Shown here: piece after piece, positions 1 through 8,617 of the stretch
Position numbering within the stretch: the first letter of the stretch is position 1
How the letters are laid out: the number at the start of each line of letters is the position of its first letter
DNA from: Promethearchaeota archaeon
GTDB taxonomy: Archaea > Asgardarchaeota > Lokiarchaeia > Sigyniarchaeales > SOKP01
Assembly (NCBI GenBank): GCA_030603385.1
Contig: JAUVXW010000002.1
Span: 124,001-188,000 of the forward strand
Direction: 5' to 3'
DNA length: 64,000 nt
Notes under the pieces: generated by a model
What the model was told of the DNA's origin: nothing
The model's database searches: none
What the model saw: the letters and a program-made list of their open reading frames with translations, nothing else
Made by a program: the position numbers and the translations under genes

Positions 1-390
1 TTTGGAAGTCTTATCAAAATAGTCAATTTCTTCAGAGGATAGGAAATAATTATATTCTAAAAATAAAAATTTCTCAGAGATTTTCTCTTTTATGATTAAT
101 TCTAATGAGCTCTCGTTAAATCCAAAAAAAAATTGTAGAAAATATCTAAAGAAATCATGAAAATTTTCATAGAAAAAAGTTGTAAAGGTTTTTTTTATTA
201 CTCTTTTTTGGTTCTTTTGATTAAATTCATCCCATCTTAACCTTATATCATCTTGAAAGTCTTTAAATTTCTCTTTTTTCCTTTCTAATATTTCCAAAAA
301 CACATTTGTCTCAAATCTTAGGCCAAAATCTTGACCTTTAATTTTTTCTTCTAGGAAATCTAAGATATCGCTTAGTTTTTTGTTAACCAA
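1..390 (-). CDS. Hypothetical protein, 3' end beyond the window
   Basis: An open frame of 130 codons runs on the minus strand from a TTG at 390 to the window edge without a stop, which is long for DNA this AT-rich. An in-frame TGA lies three codons upstream of the TTG, and no ATG or GTG occurs near it, so TTG is the most likely start. The protein is rich in Lys, Glu, Phe and Asp and looks mostly helical. It has no signal peptide, no membrane segment and no motif I recognise. The C-terminus is missing, so length and function are unknown. Confidence 0.6.
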   Translation of the reverse strand, partial: MVNKKLSDILDFLEEKIKGQDFGLRFETNVFLEILERKKEKFKDFQDDIRLRWDEFNQKNQKRVIKKTFTTFFYENFHDFFRYFLQFFFGFNESSLELIIKEKISEKFLFLEYNYFLSSEEIDYFDKTSK

Positions 391-540
391 ATTTAATCAT
401 TTATTTATTCAATCTCAATATATATTCGAAACTATATAACCCTAAAAAAATAAAGTTAATTATTAATAAAATAAAAATATGAAAATAAAAATATTGGTTA
501 ATGATAGAATTGTACTAAAATAGGTCCATTTTGTTATAAT

Positions 541-1569
541 TTAAAAAATTTTTGTTATCTCATCAGTTTCAGAATAAAATAATGGATTTAACTTTCCATC
601 ATTCTCTTTAATCATCAAACCTTTCTCTTTATTGATGAAATTGCCAATTTTTTCAGCATTAATTTGATTGTTTCTCAATAAATCAATTAAGTCCTGACTT
701 AAATCATCATCTATAGCAATTAATAGTGATCCTGATGAAATGGTACCCATAGGCTCCAAATCAAAAATTTTACTTAATATTGAAGGTTCAGGGAGAATAG
801 TAACCTTTTCTCTTTCAATTAATATTCCTGTATTTGATGCGATGGCCATTTCAGCGAGGCCCGTAGCGAGTCCCCCTTCAGTTGGATCATGAAAGGCTTT
901 AATATTAAAGCTTTTATTAGCCAATAATGCTTCTTTAAATACACTTATTCCTGGTTCGTAAAGATATTTCTTACATTTTTCTATAAAAGTTGAATTAAGT
1001 CCCTTTTCTTTGAGCTTACTTTCTCTTTCACGACTAATTATTGAAGTCCCCTCAATAAAAATACCTTTTGTGAGAATTATTGCATCCCCTAGCTCTGCTC
1101 CAGATGTTCGAACAAGTTTTTCTTTTTCAACCTCTCCTAATAAAGAACCAATTACCATTGGCCTATCAAGTTTAGGTGTAATTTCCGTATGTCCCCCGAT
1201 TACAGCTATTCCCATAGATTTACAAGTATCATGAATATCTTTAAATATCTTCTCAATTAGGCTATTCGTTGTATTTTTTTGAGGTAATAAAATTGTTGCC
1301 TGGAACCATTTAGGTTTAGCTCCAGTGCAAACAACATCATTAACATTAACATGTACGACATAATACCCAATTTGATCAGTAGCAAAAGTAATTGGATCAG
1401 TTTTAGCAACTAAATAGTTATTACCGGGTATGTCAATAACAGCAGCATCTTCTCCAATTTTAGAGCCTAATACTACTCTATCGTCATTAATTTCTAAATT
1501 TGAAAGTAGTTTAACTAAATATTCATGTTTAAGCTTCCCAAGAGCAAATTTTTTACTATTTCTTCTCAT
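541..1569 (-). CDS. AIR synthase-related (PurM/HypE-fold) protein
   Basis: The 342-residue protein has the PurM/HypE layout. An N-terminal nucleotide-binding half carries GEDAAVID near residue 40, NVNDVVCTGAKP near 75-86 and IGGHTEIT near 124. A C-terminal half carries the DPTEGGLATGLAEM stretch near 230. Family members bind ATP and activate a carbonyl or carboxyl oxygen. HypE ends in a conserved Cys that receives the carbamoyl group, but this protein ends in TKIF with no terminal Cys, and no hyp genes lie nearby. A general archaeal AIR-synthase-related enzyme is therefore the safer call. Substrate is unknown. Confidence 0.8.
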   Translation of the reverse strand: MRRNSKKFALGKLKHEYLVKLLSNLEINDDRVVLGSKIGEDAAVIDIPGNNYLVAKTDPITFATDQIGYYVVHVNVNDVVCTGAKPKWFQATILLPQKNTTNSLIEKIFKDIHDTCKSMGIAVIGGHTEITPKLDRPMVIGSLLGEVEKEKLVRTSGAELGDAIILTKGIFIEGTSIISRERESKLKEKGLNSTFIEKCKKYLYEPGISVFKEALLANKSFNIKAFHDPTEGGLATGLAEMAIASNTGILIEREKVTILPEPSILSKIFDLEPMGTISSGSLLIAIDDDLSQDLIDLLRNNQINAEKIGNFINKEKGLMIKENDGKLNPLFYSETDEITKIF

Positions 1570-1942
1570 TAATTGGTCAATATAATAAGAGAAGATAAAT
1601 ATTTAAATTTTGGAGGTGTAATTTGAAATGTGATAATCGTCCATTTAATTCTCTTCTAACATTTTTAAAATATTAAAATAATTTCAATATATTTTTTTAG
1701 TGTGTTAGGGTAAAGTTGAATTTTAATACTATAAAGCCCTTATCCAAATGGATATTTAAGAATAATTTTAAATAGAAATTAATTAAATCTTTGATTTAGC
1801 AAGAAATTGAACATTGATTTCAAAAAACGTGAATTTGCCTTTTATCCTACACTAAAATTTAAAAATAAATTACATTTATATCATAATAAAATGCATTCTT
1901 AATCAAATATAATTAATAGAAAAGATCATTTAAAAAACGAGT
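1570..1942. other. Intergenic region with an SD-led short open frame
   Basis: This 373-bp gap has no substantial gene. A strong Shine-Dalgarno-like GGAGGTG at 1612-1618 is followed five bases later by TTG at 1623 and a 17-codon frame ending at TAA 1674-1676. It could be a tiny peptide gene, a leader or a decayed gene start. The rest is AT-rich and carries the likely promoters for the two divergent flanking genes. Confidence 0.35.
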
Positions 1943-2479
1943 TTGAAAAAAATGGGATTTGGAAAATCATTCTTATTAAGTTTAGTAGCTTTTATTGGAT
2001 TAAATTTTATAGTTTCAATATTGTATTTTGCATTAGATGTGGGATTTGATACTTTAATGGATAATATTCAAAATGCTCCTTTAATGATAATTTATTATCT
2101 TTTCGGTTCAGTTACGAGTGTGCCATCTAATAACATGGATTGGGCAATAGTTCAACCTCTTTTTAATGAAGACAATACCTTTTTGATACTCAGTTTGGGT
2201 TATCTAGTTGCACCGATAATCGCAGCTATTCTTGCTGGAAAATTTGCTGAAAGTAAATTTCAAGGTTTTGCGGGATGGCTATTAACTGTTATTGTTAGTA
2301 CAGTCGCAGTGGTTATCGGAGTGTTTTTAAGTCCAACTTTAGAATTAGAATTTGGTAAATTATTTTATAACTGGACTGGTTTTGAATTAATTCTAATATA
2401 TATTATAATTAGCTGTGTTGTAAATATTGTTTTTTACAGCTTCTTCGCATTACTAGTATCAAAAACAGAATACTATTGA
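1943..2479 (+). CDS. Hypothetical membrane protein
   Basis: The 178-residue protein has about four hydrophobic segments, near residues 8-30, 80-100, 110-130 and 148-170. Hydrophilic loops lie between the first and second pairs. The frame opens with TTG at 1943; ATG at 1952, three codons later, is an equally good start. There is no strong Shine-Dalgarno sequence. The final residues are a short polar tail. I recognise no family. It stands alone between a divergent AIR-synthase-like gene and a convergent acyl-CoA synthetase gene, so context gives no hint of function. Confidence 0.6.
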   Translation: MKKMGFGKSFLLSLVAFIGLNFIVSILYFALDVGFDTLMDNIQNAPLMIIYYLFGSVTSVPSNNMDWAIVQPLFNEDNTFLILSLGYLVAPIIAAILAGKFAESKFQGFAGWLLTVIVSTVAVVIGVFLSPTLELEFGKLFYNWTGFELILIYIIISCVVNIVFYSFFALLVSKTEYY

Positions 2480-2484
2480 TTTCA

Positions 2485-2520
2485 ATCATCAAAATTCAAT
2501 TTCTTTTTTTTTTTCTTGAA
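2485..2520 (+). terminator. Poly-T transcription end
   Basis: A long run of T (TTTCTTTTTTTTTTTTCTTG) follows within about 25 bases of the stop of the membrane-protein gene, typical of archaeal factor-independent termination. The call rests on base composition only. Confidence 0.4.
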
Positions 2521-2576
2521 AATAGAATATAATCCTAATTATTTTGCCTATTGAATTAAAAAGAGAATTTAATTTA

Positions 2577-4012
2577 TTATTTCTTATAAGAGGATTTTAG
2601 GAATTGAGAATAATCACATAATAGAGTCATACTTTGAGCAGCATCTCTTAGAGATAAGTAATATAAAGCTCGTTTTTTATGTAAAAATTTTTTGATTGTA
2701 TCAAATCTTTTAGCAAGATTTCCATTATCTGCCAAAGTGGGTAAACAAATGGCAAAAGGTTTTGAAGTTCGGTCTCGAATGTTAATCAATCGTTTAAAAA
2801 CATGGCGATATACATGTTCAGACCAAAGTGGAATAATAACAATATCAATATTAGGATCTTTAATTACAACTTCTATACATTCAGTAAAAATATTTAAAAT
2901 GAAACCTGAAGCGCCAAGATCAATTGGATTTTTAATATTTACATTCACATCTGGTAGAATATTTGCAATTTTAGATTGTGATTCTAATGTCAATTCAGGA
3001 ACGTGTAGATTTAGATTAGCAAATAAATCAGTTAGATTCACAGAAGCTCCACCACCAGGAGTTACTATTCCAATATTTCGTCCTTTAGGAAGATGATCTG
3101 GAGATAATAATTCAAAAGTTTTTATGGCATGCCAAAATTCTTCATTATCTTTTACAATAACAGTGCCTGTTTGCTTAGCCATTGATCTCCATAAGCGATT
3201 ATCTGAAAAAATTGCACCTGTATGCGAAAAGGCGGCTCTTAATCCGTCTTTTGTATATCCTCCCTTCCACAGAATTACGGGTTTAATTTTTGTAGTTCTT
3301 TTAAGTTCCAAGAATAACTGTTTACCTGTAGCCGATCCAAATGATTCTAAATATGCTGCTATTAATTTTGTTTTTGGATCCTGCCGATAAAATCTAAAAA
3401 AGTCAACACAGTTTAAGTCAATTTGATTACCAAAACTCACACCAAAATGAAATCTGATATCACGTTTAAACCCAACATCCACTAACTGAGTTAAATGACC
3501 TCCCGATTGAGACATAAATGATACTCCACCATAATTCCCTCTTTGAGAAGCAAAAGAAAAAGCCATCCCTGATTCTGCATTTATGGGTCCTAAGCAATTA
3601 GGTCCAATTATTCTTGTATTTGAACTTTTGATTATATCTAATATTTCGTTCTCTAGCTCTTTTCCCTGAGAATCACTGTTTCTGAAAACCCGGATGCGAA
3701 TATAATTACCCATTTAATACCCTTCTTTACACATTCTTTCAAAATTTTCGGAATAAATTTTGTCTTTAAAGAGATGTATGCTGTATCAATAGGATATGGC
3801 ACATCTAAAACTGATGGATAACATCTCCAATCTAAAATTTTTTCATGATTCGGATTGATTGGATAAAAATTGTTTGCCCATTTAGATTCTTTGAAGACAT
3901 TTAAATACAGCATTGAGCCTAAGGTTGAGTTCTCTGATGCCCCAATAAAAGCAATATTTTTAGGGTAAAATAATGAGGTTAGATCCTCAAAATGTTTTTG
4001 ATCCATGGCCAT
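2577..4012 (-). pseudogene. ADP-forming acyl-CoA synthetase alpha subunit, frameshifted
   Basis: Two overlapping minus-strand frames encode successive parts of one protein. The first (start 4012) has the CoA-binding Rossmann start with FIGASEN near residue 23 and runs to ASGFSET. The second continues with DSQGKELENE and then IGPNCLGPINA. Between them one base seems lost near 3675-3680: ACAGTGATTCTCAG reads through correctly if one G is added after ACAG. Joined, they give about 475 residues, the usual length of the NDP-forming alpha subunit. The catalytic-histidine motif FSHTGAI is present. The intact enzyme makes ATP from acyl-CoA and ADP. No beta (ATP-grasp) subunit is adjacent. Real mutation and sequencing error both fit. 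Confidence 0.8.
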
Positions 4013-4182
4013 TAACTACAAGAAATTAAGAAATTTTTTTATAATTTTCTAGTACGAAAAATTAAGAGATAATTAGGTGTTGATTCATAATAGTTCTGAA
4101 AAAACCAAATTTTTAATTTAATTTACAATTAGACTACACATACTTATTCAATGAAAAAAATAATCTATTTGGAGAAAATAAA

Positions 4183-5637
4183 ATGGCAAGACCAAGTCCA
4201 CTAGAAGTCTATGCACTTTTAGATAAAAGCAATTGTAAAGAGTGTGGATACGATACATGCATGGCTTTTGCGACAGATATCCTGGAAAGGAAGGTTATAG
4301 TTCAAGATTGCATACATCTAGTGCAAGATCCTAAGCAGGCAAAGAATCGAGAGAAATTGATAAAACTAATAACACCTCCTCAAAGGCCAATAACTGTTGG
4401 CACTGGTGATAGAGTTGCTATAATCGGGGGTGAGGAAGTATTTTACCGTCATCAATTAACTTTTTATAACCAGACATCAATTTTTATTGAAATCGCAGAT
4501 GATGATGGTGATTTAGAGGAAATTGTTAGATATCTTACAGATCTAAAGATAGAACGGATTGGTGATGTACTTACTCTAGATGGCATTGCATTAAGAAACG
4601 TATCTGGAGATAAGGAGCAATTCAAATTAGCTGCGAGTAAAATAGCAGAACTCTCAAATCTTCCAATTATGTTATGTACTTTTGATGTCGACATTTTGCT
4701 ATATGCTGCGGAAGCAATTAAAAACAAAAAACCTTTATTATATGCCGTAACAAAAGATTCTTGGGAACAAATCGGTAAATTTGCTGTGCAAAATAGTTTG
4801 CCTGTAGCTGTTTTTTCAAACGAATTAGATGAATTAATGTCTCTAAGTGCAACACTACAGAAACTGGGAGTTAAAGAAATGATATTAGATTCAGGGACGT
4901 TTTTTGGTCCTGGTAATCTCTCAGCAACATATGATAAGATTATGCAGTTAAGAACTGCTGCCATCAATAAAGGGGATGTCAATGCGGGATGGCCAGTAAT
5001 GGGTGTTCCTGCAGTTTATTGGAATCTAGTTAAAATTGGGGATGATAAAGAACTTTGGGAACAACAATTTCAAGAAATAATCATGGGGGCAATTATGGAA
5101 TCTATAGATACGAATTTAATAGTTTTACACACAGGGCAGAAAAAAGAAGAAATTTGGGCGCTTCTAGCTCTAATGACATTGCGTCAGAGTGTATTTTCCG
5201 ATCCTAGAATTTATCCTGCGGTTGATGCTGGTATTTATAAAATTGGAGAACCAGATGAAATGGCACCAATTTTTGTTACAAGTAATTATAGAATGACAAA
5301 AATTCCTGTTGAGCAAGATTTATTGGGCGCAAATTTGAATTGCTGGCTTTTGGTGGTCGACACAGAAGGTATTGGGATTGAAAGTGCAGTAGCAGGAGGG
5401 CAATTTAATGCTGGAGGCATAGCAGAAGCAGTTAAAGAATTCAAGGCTTTTGAAAATGTAAAACATCGAGTTCTTATTCTTCCTGGAATGGCTGCTCGAT
5501 TAAGTGGAGCACTAGAAGATGAAGCAGATGCTTTTGTAGTTGTTGGGCCTCGTGATAGTTCAGGAATTCCTAAATATATGGACACTCTATGGAAGCCTAA
5601 GGAATTCATGAAAGAATATGAATCCTGGGAGAAATAA
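4183..5637 (+). CDS. cdhE: CO dehydrogenase/acetyl-CoA synthase gamma subunit (corrinoid Fe-S protein large subunit)
   Basis: The 484-residue protein begins with the diagnostic 4Fe-4S motif of the corrinoid iron-sulfur protein: Cys18, Cys21, Cys26 and Cys43 (CX2CX4CX16C). A TIM-barrel domain follows, then a C-terminal B12-binding region rich in Gly and Ala (AVAGGQFNAGG near 405). It carries the methyl group from tetrahydropterin to acetyl-CoA synthase in the Wood-Ljungdahl pathway. GGAG at 4171-4174 sits eight bases before the ATG. The partner small subunit and other cdh genes are not in the window, which is unusual because they are often clustered. Confidence 0.9.
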   Translation: MARPSPLEVYALLDKSNCKECGYDTCMAFATDILERKVIVQDCIHLVQDPKQAKNREKLIKLITPPQRPITVGTGDRVAIIGGEEVFYRHQLTFYNQTSIFIEIADDDGDLEEIVRYLTDLKIERIGDVLTLDGIALRNVSGDKEQFKLAASKIAELSNLPIMLCTFDVDILLYAAEAIKNKKPLLYAVTKDSWEQIGKFAVQNSLPVAVFSNELDELMSLSATLQKLGVKEMILDSGTFFGPGNLSATYDKIMQLRTAAINKGDVNAGWPVMGVPAVYWNLVKIGDDKELWEQQFQEIIMGAIMESIDTNLIVLHTGQKKEEIWALLALMTLRQSVFSDPRIYPAVDAGIYKIGEPDEMAPIFVTSNYRMTKIPVEQDLLGANLNCWLLVVDTEGIGIESAVAGGQFNAGGIAEAVKEFKAFENVKHRVLILPGMAARLSGALEDEADAFVVVGPRDSSGIPKYMDTLWKPKEFMKEYESWEK

Positions 5638-5672
5638 AGATTTTTATTCTTTTTTTATCTTTTTTTATTATA
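5638..5672 (+). terminator. Poly-T transcription end after cdhE
   Basis: Immediately after the cdhE stop there are three T-runs (TTTTTATTC, TTTTTTTATC, TTTTTTTATT) within 35 bases, a typical archaeal termination signal. No hairpin is visible. Confidence 0.5.
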
Positions 5673-5776
5673 TTTATTCGAACTTGCATTTTATAAAAGT
5701 GAATAAATCATATCAATTGTAATACTTTTAACCTTTTTTACAATTAGAGTCTGGATCTCATTTTCTCTAGCTTGTT

Positions 5777-7429
5777 TCAATTTATTTTAAATCCTTTAAA
5801 CAATTTTAAAAGAAACATAATTTCTTCAGATCTCTCAATTATTCTTCTTAATGGAAAGGGGAAATTGTTTAACTCGACTTGGTTTCCTTTAGATACTTGT
5901 TCGATCATTATTTTTATTATTTCCTTGTATTTATTAACAGTTGGGCCTTCATATTCAATCTCAGATATAACTTTCCAAGCTTTATCTAATTTACCATTTA
6001 AAATGCATGATATTGAAGCCAAAACATAGCTAAGAACAATGTGAGAATACCCAACTTTCTTTAAATTGGCTGCTCGATAATAATAACGATAAACATTATT
6101 AACCATTTCTCGTAAAAGAAAGTCTTTGGCAGTATCAAGCTGTTCATAAAATTTTATACTCTCCAAAATAAGTGTTGCGGCCGTATAAAACTGTTTGTTT
6201 TTCAGACCTTCTTTGGCAATTTTATTCAATCCCCTTATTATTTGACTAAATATCCCAAACCTATTATATTCTAAACGCCCTTCTATAGCAATATCATACG
6301 CATTCAAATAACTCTCCGTAGACTCATTTATACGCCCTATCTTCCAATAGTTATCTCCAGCCTTTACAAAATGTTTATAAGCCATTTCTAAATTATTCAA
6401 TTCCTTAAATACATTTGCACCATCGAAAAAATTCATCGCTGCTTGACTAAAATCTTCTAGTTTTTCTGAAAAGTTTCCAGCTAATAAAAAACATGAAGCA
6501 CACTCAATTAAATTATTTTTTATCTCTTGATAACATAATCCAGCACCACGATAATATCTAGCGATTTTATGATAGTTTTCTGTTATCTTTTCAAGTTTTT
6601 CTGCCAAATCTATATAAGCTCCAGCTTCTCTTTTAGAGTAATTTATATATTGATCGTCTTCAGCTAAAATTTTATAAAGATTTTTCAATATCTGATATAT
6701 TTGAGCTAATGTTAAGCTCTCATTCTTCTCTTCTAAGGTAGTTACTAAGTTTAAGAAAAACTCTACTCCCTCCAAAATTGATTCCTGGGATTTGCCATAA
6801 TCATCTAATTCTTCATAGCACGTACCGATTTGTTGATAAGAGAAAGATAATATATCATAAAAATGATGAGACTTTGAAATTTTGATAACTTTTTCGTAAT
6901 ACTTAATAGCGTTTTTAAAATCAGAAGATTTCGAATACAATTCAGCTATATTTTGGTAGTTTTGAGCATGTTTCCTTGTCTCATCAAATTCTTTTAAAAG
7001 AGTACTTTCTTGTTTTAGGAACTTAATACTATTTAAGATATTTTTTTTTTCTGAAAGTGTATCTTGAAATTTCTCGAAAAAAATCTCAGCAATCCTTAAA
7101 TACAACTCAGCAACTTCATGTAATTTTGCCTGCAATTTATAGTCAATAATCTGTTTTTTATATAATTCTATGATTTGGTTATATAAATCAAGTGATTCTG
7201 AAAAATCAAGATCTTCAATTATCACTGCTACAGAATATAAAAATTCTCCTGCATCAAAAAATTCCCCTGATTGGGCAATATTTTTAGAAAAATTAATTGA
7301 TGCCGAGATTACTTCTTTTATTGATTTATTCCGTTCTACTGGATCATCGATCCTTTTAATTTTAGACTCAGAAGCTCTGATTTTCTCTAAAAACTCTGCA
7401 TAATCAATGAATTCTTCTTCTTCGATAAT
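5777..7429 (-). CDS. Large TPR/alpha-solenoid protein with likely ATT start
   Basis: The frame encodes repeated helical hairpins with the TPR pattern (for example FKNAIKYYEKVIK, DYGKSQESILEG, NESTESYLNAYDIA), about ten units, with no membrane segment or enzymatic motif. The first NTG codon is a GTG at 7225, but homologous-looking coding continues upstream without stop to an in-frame TGA. There GAGGAG (near 7438-7443) precedes ATT at 7429 by eight bases. No ATG, GTG or TTG exists in those 68 codons. I take ATT at 7429 as the start, giving 550 residues. It is probably a protein-protein scaffold; partners are unknown. Confidence 0.7.
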   Translation of the reverse strand: MIEEEEFIDYAEFLEKIRASESKIKRIDDPVERNKSIKEVISASINFSKNIAQSGEFFDAGEFLYSVAVIIEDLDFSESLDLYNQIIELYKKQIIDYKLQAKLHEVAELYLRIAEIFFEKFQDTLSEKKNILNSIKFLKQESTLLKEFDETRKHAQNYQNIAELYSKSSDFKNAIKYYEKVIKISKSHHFYDILSFSYQQIGTCYEELDDYGKSQESILEGVEFFLNLVTTLEEKNESLTLAQIYQILKNLYKILAEDDQYINYSKREAGAYIDLAEKLEKITENYHKIARYYRGAGLCYQEIKNNLIECASCFLLAGNFSEKLEDFSQAAMNFFDGANVFKELNNLEMAYKHFVKAGDNYWKIGRINESTESYLNAYDIAIEGRLEYNRFGIFSQIIRGLNKIAKEGLKNKQFYTAATLILESIKFYEQLDTAKDFLLREMVNNVYRYYYRAANLKKVGYSHIVLSYVLASISCILNGKLDKAWKVISEIEYEGPTVNKYKEIIKIMIEQVSKGNQVELNNFPFPLRRIIERSEEIMFLLKLFKGFKIN

Positions 7430-7622
7430 CTTATGATCTCCTCAGAAAAAAATAACAACTATGTAGAGAAATTAAATTGAAAATAAAAAATTTAGTGATT
7501 TTGTGTCCTAAATTGAAAATGCATCTTCATAAATTATGTAGTTAAGATTATAGGAGACATATTTTACTAAGGAAATAATGTTAAATATGATCGAGATTAT
7601 AATATAAATAATTAAAAAAAAG

Positions 7623-7838
7623 GTGTTTGTTATAAAACAAATTTCAGAATTGTTAGATACCGGATTGTATGAGACATTTAGCCCCGAGAGATCTATGACT
7701 GTTGCAGATCTACTAAAAGAATTAAATTTAGAAGGAAAATTCTTCGGAATATTAGTAGATGGCAAGAAAGCGGACCCAGAGACTAATATATCCCCCAAGT
7801 CGGAGGTTATAATACTTCCACACATCGCTGGCGGTTAA
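7623..7838 (+). CDS. MoaD/ThiS-family ubiquitin-like sulfur carrier
   Basis: The 71-residue beta-grasp protein starts at GTG 7623 and ends in HIAGG. The Gly-Gly C-terminus is the site that E1-like enzymes adenylate and convert to thiocarboxylate. The motifs SMTVADLLKELNL and SEVIILPHIAGG match MoaD/ThiS/Urm1-type proteins. It may supply sulfur for molybdopterin, thiamine or tRNA thiolation, or act as a protein modifier as in other archaea. No E1-like activator or MoaE is beside it, so the pathway is open. Nothing follows the GG, so no maturation protease is needed. Confidence 0.8.
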   Translation: MFVIKQISELLDTGLYETFSPERSMTVADLLKELNLEGKFFGILVDGKKADPETNISPKSEVIILPHIAGG

Positions 7839-7903
7839 TAATAAAGAAATAATTAGTTTTTTTGATTTTCTCTTTTTTTATAAATAGTGCTCTCTTGGAT
7901 GAT

Positions 7904-8035
7904 TTATTTTAGTTCAATTTTGAGTAGATCTTCAGCTAAAATAGTATTAGGAAATATTTCTTTTGCTTCTGCAAGAACTTTCGACGCATCTTCTTGGTGC
8001 TTGTAAAAATGCGTAGAAATGCAAGATTTTAGTAA
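7904..8035 (-). pseudogene. Decayed duplicate of the RNase Z 3' end
   Basis: Bases 7907-7997 match 8621-8711, the last 30 codons of the intact RNase Z gene, with only about a dozen differences. The minus frame reads EDASKVLAEAKEIFPNTI and ends in IELK followed by TAA at 7904-7906, as in the parent. Upstream, similarity fades (THFYKHQEDAS against THISSRYQDDAS), and the rest of the gene is absent. A small membrane-protein gene lies between fragment and parent. There is no start codon or enzymatic core, so it is a remnant. Confidence 0.85.
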
Positions 8036-8058
8036 ATAAAAATGTTTAAAAGAAATTC

Positions 8059-8376
8059 TTAATATGTATCAGGCATTAAACCCGACATTATGTCTCGCAT
8101 AGCATCAACCATTACTGCGTATCCAAAAATGAAGTAAAAAATTGTACCTACTATATAAATAACTATAGCTGTAATTGATTTCCATTTATGTTCTGTTTCG
8201 TTATATCCAAGAATTCCTAATATTAACCCTATTAACCCAGTACCGCTTACTGCAAATGTACCAAGAATAGCTATTTTTGGTAGTATTTCTTGGCTAGTTA
8301 AAATTGATAATATAGGGCTTACTAAGCTTAAAAGAGCCAAAATAAGAGCTATATCCGCATATTTTGATTTTTCCAT
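8059..8376 (-). CDS. Small hypothetical membrane protein
   Basis: The 105-residue protein has three hydrophobic segments, near residues 8-25, 30-58 and 68-92. The second contains a Gly-rich stretch (SGTGLIGLILGILGY) like the glycine zippers of DUF4190-type small membrane proteins. It starts at ATG 8376 and has a short polar tail. It lies between the RNase Z gene and a decayed copy of that gene's 3' end, so it may have arrived or been trapped during the rearrangement. Function is unknown. Confidence 0.6.
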   Translation of the reverse strand: MEKSKYADIALILALLSLVSPILSILTSQEILPKIAILGTFAVSGTGLIGLILGILGYNETEHKWKSITAIVIYIVGTIFYFIFGYAVMVDAMRDIMSGLMPDTY

Positions 8377-8464
8377 TTATTTTCAAATTAACTATTAGAT
8401 TAATTAAAGAAATATAAGATACATTAGTATTTATATTTAAAATCGTCTATAGAATATCTTTTTC

Positions 8465-8563
8465 TTGTATTTTACGTTAAAGAAGAAATCAATTAACAAA
8501 ATTGCTATTTCCTTGTTACGAAAAAGAGATGAACTTGGTGGGACATTAGCTGGAGGATCTTAA
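8465..8563 (+). other. Possible short ORF or gene-tail remnant
   Basis: From TTG 8465 a 32-codon plus-strand frame ends with LLRKRDELGGTLAGGS and TAA at 8561-8563. The compositionally protein-like end, without a recognisable start region or Shine-Dalgarno, suggests the 3' remnant of a lost gene. It lies in the rearranged area around the RNase Z tail duplication. Weak call. Confidence 0.2.
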
Positions 8564-8617
8564 CATAAAAAAAAATTCTATTCTTCATTTTAAGTGTACT
8601 TAGATACCATCAGTTAA

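Noticed and set aside
541..1569. Hydrogenase maturation protein HypE
   Set aside because: The fold matches but the C-terminal Cys that HypE needs is absent and no other hyp gene is nearby.
7623..7838. Asgard ubiquitin
   Set aside because: The length and motifs fit MoaD/ThiS better, and no E1, E2 or deubiquitinase gene is adjacent.
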